NCBI GenBank assembly: GCA_003152555.1
Contig: PMAL01000037.1
Coordinates: forward strand, 4,717-16,704
Direction of reading: 5' to 3'
Length of the DNA stretch: 11,988 nucleotides
Source: Acidimicrobiaceae bacterium
Lineage (GTDB): Bacteria > Actinomycetota > Acidimicrobiia > Acidimicrobiales > RAAP-2
Position numbers and translations under genes: made by a program. Positions 1 to 6,661 of this stretch are shown in pieces; position 1 is the first letter of the stretch, and every line of letters starts with the position of its first letter. The notes under the pieces are model-generated. The model had not been told where the DNA came from. It worked only from the letters and a program-made list of their open reading frames with translations, and did no database searches.

Positions 1-84
1 GGCGCGACCTGTGTGGTTGGCGCCAAGGAGCACGTCGCGCCGGAATCGGTGCTGTCGGGCGAAGTGCGTCTCGGCGGCGTGTAG
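1..84 (+). CDS. C-terminal end of a possible NDP-sugar pyrophosphorylase (partial)
   Basis: An open frame runs from the window edge to a TAG stop at 82-84 and encodes the last 27 residues of a protein. The peptide is rich in Gly, Ala and Val, with short spaced hydrophobic residues (GATCVVGAKEHV, then SVLSGEVRLGGV). That resembles the final turns of a left-handed beta-helix (hexapeptide repeat) as found at the end of mannose-1-phosphate guanylyltransferases and related nucleotidyltransferases. In mycobacteria a GDP-mannose pyrophosphorylase gene lies close to fbiA-fbiB, which fits. The peptide is too short for a firm identification, so the frame is likely real but the function is tentative. 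Its stop codon directly abuts the stop codon of the opposing cofE gene, leaving no intergenic DNA. Confidence 0.5.
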   Translation, partial: GATCVVGAKEHVAPESVLSGEVRLGGV

Positions 85-795
85 CTAACGAAACAGGTCG
101 TCGTTCGCCGAGCGCAGGACGTGCTCGGCGACGGAACCCTCACCGAAGTAGGACTCGTCGAGACCTCGCAGTAGGGCAAACGGCGTACCCTGCGCCTTGC
201 CAAGAACCAAATTCGCCGCGCCCGCAATCTCGTCGACGATCGCGACTTCGGTCGCTTCGAGTAGTCGGCCGTTGGCGTCGCAAGTGCCGCGCAGATCAAG
301 TATTGGTCGCAGCCCGGCCGAACCCAACGCGACGTCGGTCACGCCATTGCGCCACACTCGCCCGAAGGTGTCAGTGATCACGACGGCCACGTCGAGCGCG
401 CATCGCCGCGAAATTTCGCCACGAAATCTCCTCGCCGAACGGTCGGGATCCTTGGGTAGTAGCACGGCCGTGCCGTTGGCAGTGTTGGAGAGATCGACCC
501 CGGCGTTGGCGTTGACGAATCCGTGACGGGTCTGCGTGATGCGCAGCGGCCCGCGCCGTCGCAGCACTCTCGTCGATTCTTGTTCGATGAGGGCCACCTT
601 GTGTTCTTCGGTGCCGTCAAAGGCCACGACTTGGCCCTCGGACTTAGAGACCACCTTGCTCGTCACGACGATGAGATCGTGATGCGAGAGCGTCTCGCCC
701 TGGGCTACCAGCGCGTCGAGAAAGAGGGCGACCAGGTCGTCGCCTTCACTCACGAGACCAACACCGCGGATCGGAATGACGCGCAGTTCAATCAT
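85..795 (-). CDS. cofE: Coenzyme F420-0:L-glutamate ligase (CofE; single-domain FbiB)
   Basis: This 236-residue cytoplasmic enzyme would add L-glutamate to F420-0 using GTP and then extend the gamma-linked glutamyl tail, the last steps of F420 synthesis. Family motifs lie in order: VTSKVVSKSEG (44-54), HGFVNANAGVDLSN (91-104), LLPKDPDRSA (112-121), and TDTFGRVWRNG followed by DVALG (141-158). The length matches archaeal CofE (about 250 residues). Mycobacterial FbiB (about 450 residues) carries an extra C-terminal nitroreductase-like FMN domain; here the frame stops after the ligase domain, with no remnant downstream because the next base belongs to the opposing gene's stop. The ATG overlaps the TGA of cofD/fbiA by 4 bp and has no evident Shine-Dalgarno, so translation is probably coupled. 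Identification is secure; the number of glutamates added cannot be read from sequence. Confidence 0.95.
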   Translation of the reverse strand: MIELRVIPIRGVGLVSEGDDLVALFLDALVAQGETLSHHDLIVVTSKVVSKSEGQVVAFDGTEEHKVALIEQESTRVLRRRGPLRITQTRHGFVNANAGVDLSNTANGTAVLLPKDPDRSARRFRGEISRRCALDVAVVITDTFGRVWRNGVTDVALGSAGLRPILDLRGTCDANGRLLEATEVAIVDEIAGAANLVLGKAQGTPFALLRGLDESYFGEGSVAEHVLRSANDDLFR

Positions 796-1706
796 GCGAG
801 GACCACGCGGGCGAGTCGCAACGCGTCGTCGGGGTCGGCCATGACGGTGGTAGTTACCTCGACCTTGACGCCGCGCGCACTGATCACGTCGCGCAAGTCC
901 GCGTCGGCCTGATCGATGATGAATGTTCCGATGAGACCTTCGTAATAGTCAGCGACGCCGACACATGACACGTCGTGACCCAATTCGGCGAGCAGTCGAT
1001 CGGCCGGACCCTTCAAGGCAGCGCCGCTGATGATGGGACTGACCGCCACCACGTCGTCGCGACGGCGCGCCAACACTTCGCGCACTCCCGGGACTTGGAG
1101 AATCGGGTCGATGGAGATGAGTGGATTAGACGGCGCGATCACGATGCGCGAGCACTCACGTAGTGTCTCGAGCACGTCCGGAGCCGCGTGCGCCGTGTCG
1201 GCGCCCACCACCTCGATGCCGCTCACGACCACGTCATGGTGGTGCTCGACGAAATACTGCTGGAAACTGAGTCGTCCCAGGGGCGTGTCGAATTCGGTCG
1301 CGACCGTGTCGTTGGTCACGGGCAGCAGTCGGACCTGCACGCCCCAGCGTTGGCACAGTTCGCGTGTCACGTCGCTCTTGGTGGCACCCTCACTGATTCG
1401 TTGGCTGCGGTAGAGGTGGGTCGCGAGGTCGCGGTCGCCCAGGCGGAACCACGCGGCTCCTCCCAACTCGGACAGTTCGTCCATCACGCGCCACGATTCG
1501 CCCCGCAGTCCCCACCCCGCTTCGTCGTTGTTGAGTCCCGCGAGGGTGTAGCTAATCGTGTCGAGGTCCGGGCAGATGGTCAGCCCGTGCAGCACCAAAT
1601 CGTCGCCGACGTTCACGATTGCGGTGATCTCGGAGGGTTCGAGCACGCGACTCAGGGCGCTCAAGAGTCGCGCGGCACCGACGCCGCCGCTGAGAACAGA
1701 TATCAC
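792..1706 (-). CDS. fbiA: 2-phospho-L-lactate / phosphoenolpyruvyl transferase (CofD/FbiA)
   Basis: The enzyme transfers a phospholactyl or phosphoenolpyruvyl moiety from its guanosine-diphosphate-activated form to the deazaflavin Fo, giving F420-0 or dehydro-F420-0. Numbered from the GTG at 1706 (304 residues), it shows LSGGVGAARLL (5-15), NVGDD (32-36), CPDLDTISYTLAG (45-57), WFRLGDRDLATH (86-97), and further on APSNPLISIDPIL and VSPIISGAALKGPA, all typical of CofD. An in-frame ATG at 1736 would add ten residues (MLSKAPRVSI). I prefer the GTG because family members begin only a few residues before the GGVG motif, and the ATG would lie 8 bp from the divergent gene's start with no room for a promoter. 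A TAGAGT box seven bases before the GTG suggests a leaderless message. The last 4 bp overlap cofE. Confidence 0.95.
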   Translation of the reverse strand: MISVLSGGVGAARLLSALSRVLEPSEITAIVNVGDDLVLHGLTICPDLDTISYTLAGLNNDEAGWGLRGESWRVMDELSELGGAAWFRLGDRDLATHLYRSQRISEGATKSDVTRELCQRWGVQVRLLPVTNDTVATEFDTPLGRLSFQQYFVEHHHDVVVSGIEVVGADTAHAAPDVLETLRECSRIVIAPSNPLISIDPILQVPGVREVLARRRDDVVAVSPIISGAALKGPADRLLAELGHDVSCVGVADYYEGLIGTFIIDQADADLRDVISARGVKVEVTTTVMADPDDALRLARVVLA

Positions 1707-1713
1707 GATAGAG

Positions 1714-1719
1714 ACTCTA
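1714..1719 (-). promoter_or_regulatory. Putative -10 box for leaderless cofD/fbiA-cofE mRNA
   Basis: Read on the minus strand, this is TAGAGT, matching the TANNNT -10 consensus. It is followed by seven bases and then the GTG at 1706, the spacing expected if transcription begins at the start codon. No convincing -35 hexamer is present at 16-18 bp. No Shine-Dalgarno precedes the GTG, which favours a leaderless transcript, as is common in actinobacteria. The hexamer is short and could match by chance. Confidence 0.4.
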
Positions 1720-1730
1720 GGAGCCTTAGA
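1716..1730. promoter_or_regulatory. Imperfect 15-bp dyad between divergent promoters
   Basis: TCTAGGAGCCTTAGA is an imperfect inverted repeat centred on base 1723, with five of seven pairs complementary. It sits between the two candidate -10 boxes and overlaps the minus-strand one, so it could be an operator acting on both directions. Such short dyads arise often by chance, and no regulator gene is in the window. Confidence 0.2.
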
Positions 1731-1736
1731 TAACAT
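1731..1736 (+). promoter_or_regulatory. Putative -10 box for the glycosylation operon
   Basis: TAACAT fits the TANNNT -10 consensus and ends eight bases before the GTG at 1745, as expected for a leaderless transcript starting at that codon. There is no Shine-Dalgarno in front of the GTG and no clear -35 hexamer. This would be the single promoter for the closely packed genes from 1745 to 6661. Confidence 0.45.
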
Positions 1737-1744
1737 CGAGTGTT

Positions 1745-2557
1745 GTGAGCAATAGCCAACTGGTGGACGGCTGGCCCGGCGCTCCCGGCGTGGTTCTCTT
1801 TCGTGTGCGCGACGGAAATGCGGAGCGAATCGACGAAACGGGTGACCTGCACGACGTCCGTTCGTGGGCGTCAGTGTCCAAGATGGCCGTGGCGTTGGCC
1901 TTTGGGGTTGAAGTCGATTGGGGACTGCACGAGTTCACCCAGGACTTTGGCCCCCACGGCGCGACGCTCGCGAATCTGCTCTCGCACAGCAGTGGTTTGG
2001 GCTTGGAGGAGGGCGACCGCGAGGTACCAATCGCCACCCAGCGCGTTTATTCGAACGTCGGTATCGATCACGCGGTGCGCGTCGCGGTTGGTGATCGGGA
2101 ACCCGCGCAGTGGCTGGATGAGCGGGTCTTTACCCCGTTGGGTATGGACACAACGCAGTTGCGGGGCCGCCCGTGTGCCGACGTGCACGGATCGACCGAG
2201 GACCTCGTGACGCTGGGTGTGGCGTGGCTGCGGGCCGACGGCGTGAGCGTGGCCACGCGGAACCAACAGATCACGCCGTACCTGCCCGAGCTGAGCGGGA
2301 TCGTGCCGGGCTTCGGCCGATTCAATCCCTGTGCGTGGGGACTAGGTCCCGAACTGCGTGGGACCAAGGAGCATTGGATGGGTGACTGGCCCGCGCAGAG
2401 TTTCGGGCACTTCGGCCAGAGTGGCGCGATGCTGCTGCTCAACGCCGATGAACAGATTGGGCTGGCCGCGACGAGCACCGAGGGCTTCGGTCCCTGGGCG
2501 GTTCAGCTGTGGCCGGGTTGGACTACTACGATGCGCCAACGCATCCTCTCGACGTGA
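1745..2557 (+). CDS. Beta-lactamase-fold serine hydrolase, cytoplasmic
   Basis: A 270-residue protein of the class C beta-lactamase/esterase-like family (Pfam Beta-lactamase). The three active-site motifs are visible: SVSK (43-46) with the nucleophilic serine and general-base lysine, YSN (102-104), and HFGQSG (222-227) replacing the KTG box. The family signature LLSHSSGL lies at 78-85 and FTPLGM at 129-134. It is shorter than the usual 350-400 residues and has no signal peptide or membrane segment, so it probably works in the cytoplasm, unlike penicillin-binding relatives. Substrate is unknown; an esterase or amidase acting on a glycan precursor is only a guess from its position. It is the first gene of the operon, starts at a probably leaderless GTG, and shares a GTGA overlap with the next gene. 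Family confident, function not. Confidence 0.85.
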   Translation: MSNSQLVDGWPGAPGVVLFRVRDGNAERIDETGDLHDVRSWASVSKMAVALAFGVEVDWGLHEFTQDFGPHGATLANLLSHSSGLGLEEGDREVPIATQRVYSNVGIDHAVRVAVGDREPAQWLDERVFTPLGMDTTQLRGRPCADVHGSTEDLVTLGVAWLRADGVSVATRNQQITPYLPELSGIVPGFGRFNPCAWGLGPELRGTKEHWMGDWPAQSFGHFGQSGAMLLLNADEQIGLAATSTEGFGPWAVQLWPGWTTTMRQRILST

Positions 2558-3555
2558 CAACGTCGCGAGTGCGAGTGGGGCTGGACCTGGACGGCTCACT
2601 CGAATCGCTCGGTAATTCAATGACCGACCTCGCCGACGCGCTCACGCAGAGCGGCGAGTGTGATCTCGTGCGATTCAGAACTCGGTCATCTCGCCAGTCA
2701 CCGAACGAGAGTCGCGTGGCCTTTCGCATGCTGTGGGCTCCGCTGTGGCGTCGCAGTCGCGGACCTTCGTTGGACGACCTGTTGGCGCCGCTCGACGTGA
2801 TTCATTTGGCCGGACTGGCGACGCCGCCCACCAAGAAGACGCCGCTCATTATCTCGGTCGACGATCTACGCCCCTTGCGAGAAGAGTCTCGAATCCATCA
2901 ACGCATCGCCCAACTCCGGCGCGCGGCCGAGCACGGGGCCACGCTCGTGGCATCCACAGTCACGGCGAGTCACGAGGTCCAACAGGTCCTCGGGATCTCG
3001 CGAAGCCAGGTCGTGGTCGTGCCGCCGGCCGTGCCTACGGTGTCGCCCACCACCCAGGGACGCGACCTCGTGGTCAACATCACGGGAAATGCGGAGTGGT
3101 TCCTCTCGCTCGCTCCCGAACTGATCCAGTTCGCCCAGTCCCAGGGTGTTCAGTTGGTGGCACTCACGAGTACGGGAGTTGGCCAGCGAATTCGACAGAG
3201 CGGGCTGAACGTCACGGTGCGCGCGCGTAGCGAAGCCCGCGCGGCGTTGGCCGACGCGCGCGTCGTGATGCATTTTTCTGATGGGGCCCGATTTCCCTCC
3301 TTCGCCATTGCCGCGCTGGCGGCGGGTGTGCCGACGATGGCCCGATCTACCGCGATCAATCGCGAGCTGCTCGAAGGAGCCGCGGCGCTCGTTGACAGTG
3401 ACGACGAAGTTACCTCGGTGCTCGACGACGTGTGGCGCAGCGATCCGCGCCGGTCCATCATGATTGCCGCCGGGCGCTCACGGGCCATTGATTACGCGCC
3501 CGCGACGGCCGCCCGGGCTTACGCCGCGCTGTATCGCGACGTCGTGCGAGGCTAG
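2554..3555 (+). CDS. Degenerate GT4-like glycosyltransferase paralogue
   Basis: A 333-residue protein with the overall layout of a GT-B glycosyltransferase of family GT4. The N-terminal part begins RVGLDLDGS, a central VVVVPPAVP strand-turn leads into the second Rossmann-like half, and an ALAAGVP segment ends the donor-site region. The catalytic signatures are missing. The two glutamates of the E-x7-E motif are alanines (A245 and A253 in GARFPSFAIAALAAG), and the usual GTxEPRKN donor-phosphate motif reads NITGNAEWF. The acceptor-loop GGIG motif is also absent. It may be inactive, a partner of the two intact GT4 enzymes that follow, or a very divergent transferase. I place the start at GTG 2554, giving a GTGA overlap with the hydrolase stop; a GTG at 2509 in the same frame would add 15 unlike residues. 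The next gene follows after 5 bp. Confidence 0.75.
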   Translation: MTTSRVRVGLDLDGSLESLGNSMTDLADALTQSGECDLVRFRTRSSRQSPNESRVAFRMLWAPLWRRSRGPSLDDLLAPLDVIHLAGLATPPTKKTPLIISVDDLRPLREESRIHQRIAQLRRAAEHGATLVASTVTASHEVQQVLGISRSQVVVVPPAVPTVSPTTQGRDLVVNITGNAEWFLSLAPELIQFAQSQGVQLVALTSTGVGQRIRQSGLNVTVRARSEARAALADARVVMHFSDGARFPSFAIAALAAGVPTMARSTAINRELLEGAAALVDSDDEVTSVLDDVWRSDPRRSIMIAAGRSRAIDYAPATAARAYAALYRDVVRG

Positions 3556-3560
3556 AGGTC

Positions 3561-4640
3561 GTGACGCGGAACCTGACGTTAAGCGTTGAGCAGCTCTATC
3601 GCCGCCAGCCCGGTGGTATCGGGACGTACGTGCGCGGGCTCATTCGCGGGCTCAGTCAGGTGAGCACCGACCTCAACGTCGTCGCGCTCGCGCCGTGGAA
3701 CACGACACCGAGCGATGTCCGCGCCCTGTTGCCTTCCTTAGAACAGGCGCCGCTGCCGGTCGGACTGCTCACGCGCGCCTGGAAGTACCGAGCACTCGGT
3801 GTTCCACGCAACTCGTCGATTGTGCACGCCACGTCAATGGCCGGACCGTACGGCGGGGGAGAGCCCGGCGCCGTGCATTCGGTCGCCATGCACGACTTAT
3901 TGTGGCGCGACGATGTCAATGAATCAACGGCGCGGGGCATACGTTTTCACGAAGACCGACTCGCGCTGCTAAGGGATCGTAAGGATGTACGAATCTTCAC
4001 CAGTTCACCGGGACTCAAAGAGCAGTTGGTCGAGGACGGTTTTGAAAGCGAGCGCGTCTATCCCGTCCGTTTGGGCGTCGACGACGACGGGATTGTCGCA
4101 GCGAACGCGGACGTCGTGCGTGAACTGTTGGACCGCCACGGCGTCGCGGGTCCCTATGTGCTCTACGTCGGCACGCGCGAACCGCGCAAGAACCTGGAGC
4201 GTCTGATCAGGGCCCATCGCGATGCACTGGCTGAGCGTCCCGAATTGGGAACACTGGTATTTGCGGGATCGCCTGGTTGGGGCAGCGTCGACACTCAGAA
4301 TGCGACGGTGCTCGGTGTCGTCGAGCGAGACGTGTTGAAGGGTCTCTTTCGTGACGCCGCGGTCTGCGCCTACGTCACCATCGCCGAAGGCTGGGGCCTG
4401 CCACCGGTCGAGGCGCTGCACGCCGGCACCCGGGTCGTGGCGAGCACCTCGACGCCCAGCGTGGCGAATAATTCCGAAGTAGTCCACGTTGATCCCTTCG
4501 ACGTCGTGTCTATCTCCGATGGACTGCTTCGTGCACTGGCGATGGACGACAGCGAGACGGGCGCGCAGCGACGTCGCGCATCCGTGGCTGATCTCACCTG
4601 GGCTAACTCGGCGCTCGATCACCTGGACGGTTGGTCGTGA
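3561..4640 (+). CDS. GT4 family glycosyltransferase (mannosyltransferase-like)
   Basis: A 359-residue GT-B enzyme predicted to transfer a sugar from a nucleotide donor (plausibly GDP-mannose or GDP-6-deoxyhexose) to a lipid-linked or oligosaccharide acceptor on the cytoplasmic side. Visible motifs are the acceptor loop GGIGTYVR (18-25), MHDLLWRD in the N-terminal domain, YVLYVGTREPRKNLERLIRA at the start of the donor domain, FAGSPGWG, and an intact E-x7-E motif EGWGLPPVEALHAG with E276 and E284. There is no signal peptide or membrane helix. The GTG start follows the previous stop by 5 bp, with a weak AGAGG-like sequence just upstream. The stop overlaps the next gene's GTG. The family is clear; donor and acceptor cannot be decided from sequence. 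Confidence 0.9.
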   Translation: MTRNLTLSVEQLYRRQPGGIGTYVRGLIRGLSQVSTDLNVVALAPWNTTPSDVRALLPSLEQAPLPVGLLTRAWKYRALGVPRNSSIVHATSMAGPYGGGEPGAVHSVAMHDLLWRDDVNESTARGIRFHEDRLALLRDRKDVRIFTSSPGLKEQLVEDGFESERVYPVRLGVDDDGIVAANADVVRELLDRHGVAGPYVLYVGTREPRKNLERLIRAHRDALAERPELGTLVFAGSPGWGSVDTQNATVLGVVERDVLKGLFRDAAVCAYVTIAEGWGLPPVEALHAGTRVVASTSTPSVANNSEVVHVDPFDVVSISDGLLRALAMDDSETGAQRRRASVADLTWANSALDHLDGWS

Positions 4641-5758
4641 AGGTTGCCCTTGACGTGTCAGCGGTGCCCGAGCATCTCGCGGGCGCCGGGCGCTACATCT
4701 ACGAGGTGGCCCGGCGGCTGCCGACGTCGGGCGTCACCACGACGTTGGTCAGTCGCAGAAATGACGGGGCGCGCTGGAGAGCGTGGTCGCCCGACGCGGC
4801 GGTTGCCCCTATCGTGCCCGTGGGTCGACTACCGCGACTGCTCTTTGAAGCGGTCTCGCTCGGCACGAGCGAAGAGGCGCGCGCGGCGGACGTGTGGCAC
4901 GGACCGCATTACACGATGCCCCGGCGAGGCAAGACCCCGACCGTCGTGACAATTCACGACCTCACGTTCTTCACCAATCCTGAGTGGCACGAAAGGAGCA
5001 AAGCGGTCTTCTTTCGTCGAGCGATTTCCTACGCCGCGTCACACGCGGACGTGCTGATCAGCGTGAGCGACTTCACGGCGAAGCAGATCGACGAACTTTT
5101 GCCCGGTCACGCGCCGGTGGTCGTCGCGCCCCACGGCGTGGACCTGAACCATTTTGCGATCGACGACGACAACGATGTCTCGCTACTGCGCGCCCACCAA
5201 CTGCCGGTTGACGTGCCGTACGTTTTCTTTTTGGGTACTGTCGAGCCGCGCAAGGGACTCGATGTGCTGCTGCGCGCCTTTGACATCATGTCGCGAAACG
5301 ACACGCTCATCGAGCTCTGGATCGCCGGACAGACCGGCTGGGGACTCAAGAACTTTGGGGCAGAAATAGCTGGCCATCCCGCCGCGTCGCGCATTCGACG
5401 CTTAGGTTTTATAGGTGATGAAATGCTGCCTGTCTTGTTTCGCCAATCTCGGGCTGTGGCCTATCCGTCGAGGGGCGAAGGCTTCGGGTTGCCGGTGCTC
5501 GAGGCCCTGGCCTGCGGGGCGTCCGTCGTGACCTCCGCGAATACGGTGATGGCCGATGTGGCGGGTAATACCGCCATCCTCGTTAACGCTGGAGACGCCA
5601 CGGCGCTGGCGCACGAGCTGTCGAGAACCATTGCCAGCAGTGACGCCGATCGCGCCACGCACTCCCAGCAGGCGCGAGCGCGCGCGGAACTGTTCACGTG
5701 GGACGTTTCGATGGCCCGACACCTCGAGGCGTACGAACTCGCTCGGCGAGGCCGTTAG
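4637..5758 (+). CDS. GT4 family glycosyltransferase, second intact copy
   Basis: A 373-residue GT-B glycosyltransferase related to its upstream neighbour. It begins MKVALDVSAV, with the acceptor loop AGAGRYIYEV at 15-24, then IHDLTFFTNPEWH, VVAPHGVDLNHF, FFLGTVEPRKGLDVLLRAF, WIAGQTGWG, and a full E-x7-E motif (EGFGLPVLEALACG, E281 and E289). These are close to the textbook WbaZ/WbdA-like mannosyl- and rhamnosyltransferase pattern. I chose the GTG at 4637, which overlaps the preceding TGA by 4 bp; a TTG at 4631 would add two residues. No membrane segment is seen, so it is cytoplasmic or peripheral. The SDR gene begins 3 bp after the stop. The tandem arrangement suggests successive addition of residues to one glycan. 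Donor identity is inferred only from the adjacent rmd-like gene. Confidence 0.9.
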   Translation: MKVALDVSAVPEHLAGAGRYIYEVARRLPTSGVTTTLVSRRNDGARWRAWSPDAAVAPIVPVGRLPRLLFEAVSLGTSEEARAADVWHGPHYTMPRRGKTPTVVTIHDLTFFTNPEWHERSKAVFFRRAISYAASHADVLISVSDFTAKQIDELLPGHAPVVVAPHGVDLNHFAIDDDNDVSLLRAHQLPVDVPYVFFLGTVEPRKGLDVLLRAFDIMSRNDTLIELWIAGQTGWGLKNFGAEIAGHPAASRIRRLGFIGDEMLPVLFRQSRAVAYPSRGEGFGLPVLEALACGASVVTSANTVMADVAGNTAILVNAGDATALAHELSRTIASSDADRATHSQQARARAELFTWDVSMARHLEAYELARRGR

Positions 5759-5761
5759 GTT

Positions 5762-6661
5762 ATGCGCGCGCTCGTCACCGGAGCCAGTGGTTTCGTCGGG
5801 CGCCACCTCTGCGAGCATTTAACTCAGTCGGGCGACGAAGTGGTGGCGGTCGACCGTGACTGTAACGTGACGATCGCCGGCAGAGTCGAGCGGGTCTTCC
5901 GTGAGCATCAGCCTGACGCGATCTATCACTTAGCGGCCCTGTCGCACGTGGGCGAATCGTGGAAGAATCGCATTGAATTCGTGCGCGTCAACGTGTTCGG
6001 CACCCGCAACGTTCTTGAAGCCGCGTATAAAGCAGTCCCGAACGCCGCGGTGCTCTTCGTGAGTTCGGCTGACGTCTACGGCATCGTCAACGAAGACGAA
6101 CTGCCAATTCGAGAAACGCGCCCCGCGGTGCCGGCTAATCCCTATTCACAGAGCAAATTGCAAGCCGAGATACTGGCGCAGAGCATTGCGAGCCAGAACG
6201 ACCAGCGTCTCGTGACGGTGCGTCCGTTCAATCACATTGGACCGGGCCAGTCCGACAAATTCGTCGTGCCGGCGCTGGCCAGTCGACTGCTGGACGCCGC
6301 CGATCGTGGTGCCGACGAGATTCCCGTGGGTGATCTGTCCACGCGTCGCGACTTCAGTGACGTACGTGACGTGGTGAAGGCTTACCGGCTGCTGATCGAG
6401 CGAGGCCGCTCGGAAGAGATCTACAACGTCGCCTCCGGTCGCGACGCGGCACTGATCGATATCGCGAACGAACTGGTGGCACAGATTGCGCCGGACGTGA
6501 AATTGGTGCCCGATGCTGACTTGATGCGACCCGTGGAGGTACCCGTGATGCGCGGCAGCTTCGAGAAGATTCACATGGACACTGGTTGGGAGCCCACCAT
6601 CTCGTTGACGACGTCCCTTATCGACGTGGTCAGTGAATTGCGCGCGCGGCGCGAACGATAA
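5762..6661 (+). CDS. rmd: GDP-4-dehydro-6-deoxy-D-mannose reductase-like SDR
   Basis: A 299-residue extended short-chain dehydrogenase/reductase. It has the NAD(P)-binding TGASGFVG (6-13), HLAALSHVG (56-64), SSADVYG (101-107) with the catalytic Ser region, and YSQSK (128-132) with the catalytic Tyr and Lys. RPFNHIGPGQ (154-163), STRRDFSDVRDVV (193-205), IYNVASG (220-226) and RPVEVPVMRG (256-265) place it in the GDP-mannose 4,6-dehydratase / GDP-6-deoxymannose reductase group. At about 300 residues it resembles Rmd more than Gmd (about 340-370). Rmd reduces GDP-4-keto-6-deoxy-mannose to GDP-D-rhamnose. A related epimerase or reductase making another GDP-deoxyhexose is possible. It follows the glycosyltransferase gene by 3 bp and is last in the run. 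The dehydratase that would supply its substrate is not in the window. Confidence 0.8.
   Translation: MRALVTGASGFVGRHLCEHLTQSGDEVVAVDRDCNVTIAGRVERVFREHQPDAIYHLAALSHVGESWKNRIEFVRVNVFGTRNVLEAAYKAVPNAAVLFVSSADVYGIVNEDELPIRETRPAVPANPYSQSKLQAEILAQSIASQNDQRLVTVRPFNHIGPGQSDKFVVPALASRLLDAADRGADEIPVGDLSTRRDFSDVRDVVKAYRLLIERGRSEEIYNVASGRDAALIDIANELVAQIAPDVKLVPDADLMRPVEVPVMRGSFEKIHMDTGWEPTISLTTSLIDVVSELRARRER

Noticed and set aside
1..84. Left-edge fragment as CofC/FbiD, the F420 guanylyltransferase
   Set aside because: CofC/FbiD proteins are single MobA-like domains without a beta-helix tail, and the visible tail looks hexapeptide-repeat-like. The evidence is thin because only 27 residues are seen.
1188..1733. 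Long open frame (181 codons) antisense to cofD/fbiA
   Set aside because: The opposite strand carries an unmistakable CofD. The antisense product has no recognisable motif and is typical of open shadow frames in GC-rich DNA.
1707..1736. ATG at 1736 as the start of cofD/fbiA
   Set aside because: It adds ten residues not expected before the GGVG motif, has no Shine-Dalgarno, and lies only 8 bp from the divergent GTG. It is not excluded, only less likely.
2509..2553. Upstream GTG start for the degenerate GT4-like gene
   Set aside because: It would give a 49-bp overlap with the hydrolase and 15 residues unlike the start of the paralogues. The GTGA overlap at 2554 is the pattern seen again at 4637.
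4005..4622. 205-codon open frame antisense to the first intact GT4 gene
   Set aside because: It overlaps a gene with full GT4 motifs, has no family features, and would have no promoter or coupling context.
1745..6661. Serine hydrolase plus glycosyltransferases as a defence or antibiotic-resistance island
   Set aside because: No nuclease, toxin, transposase, resistance-type signal peptide or composition shift is visible. The operon reads as glycan biosynthesis.
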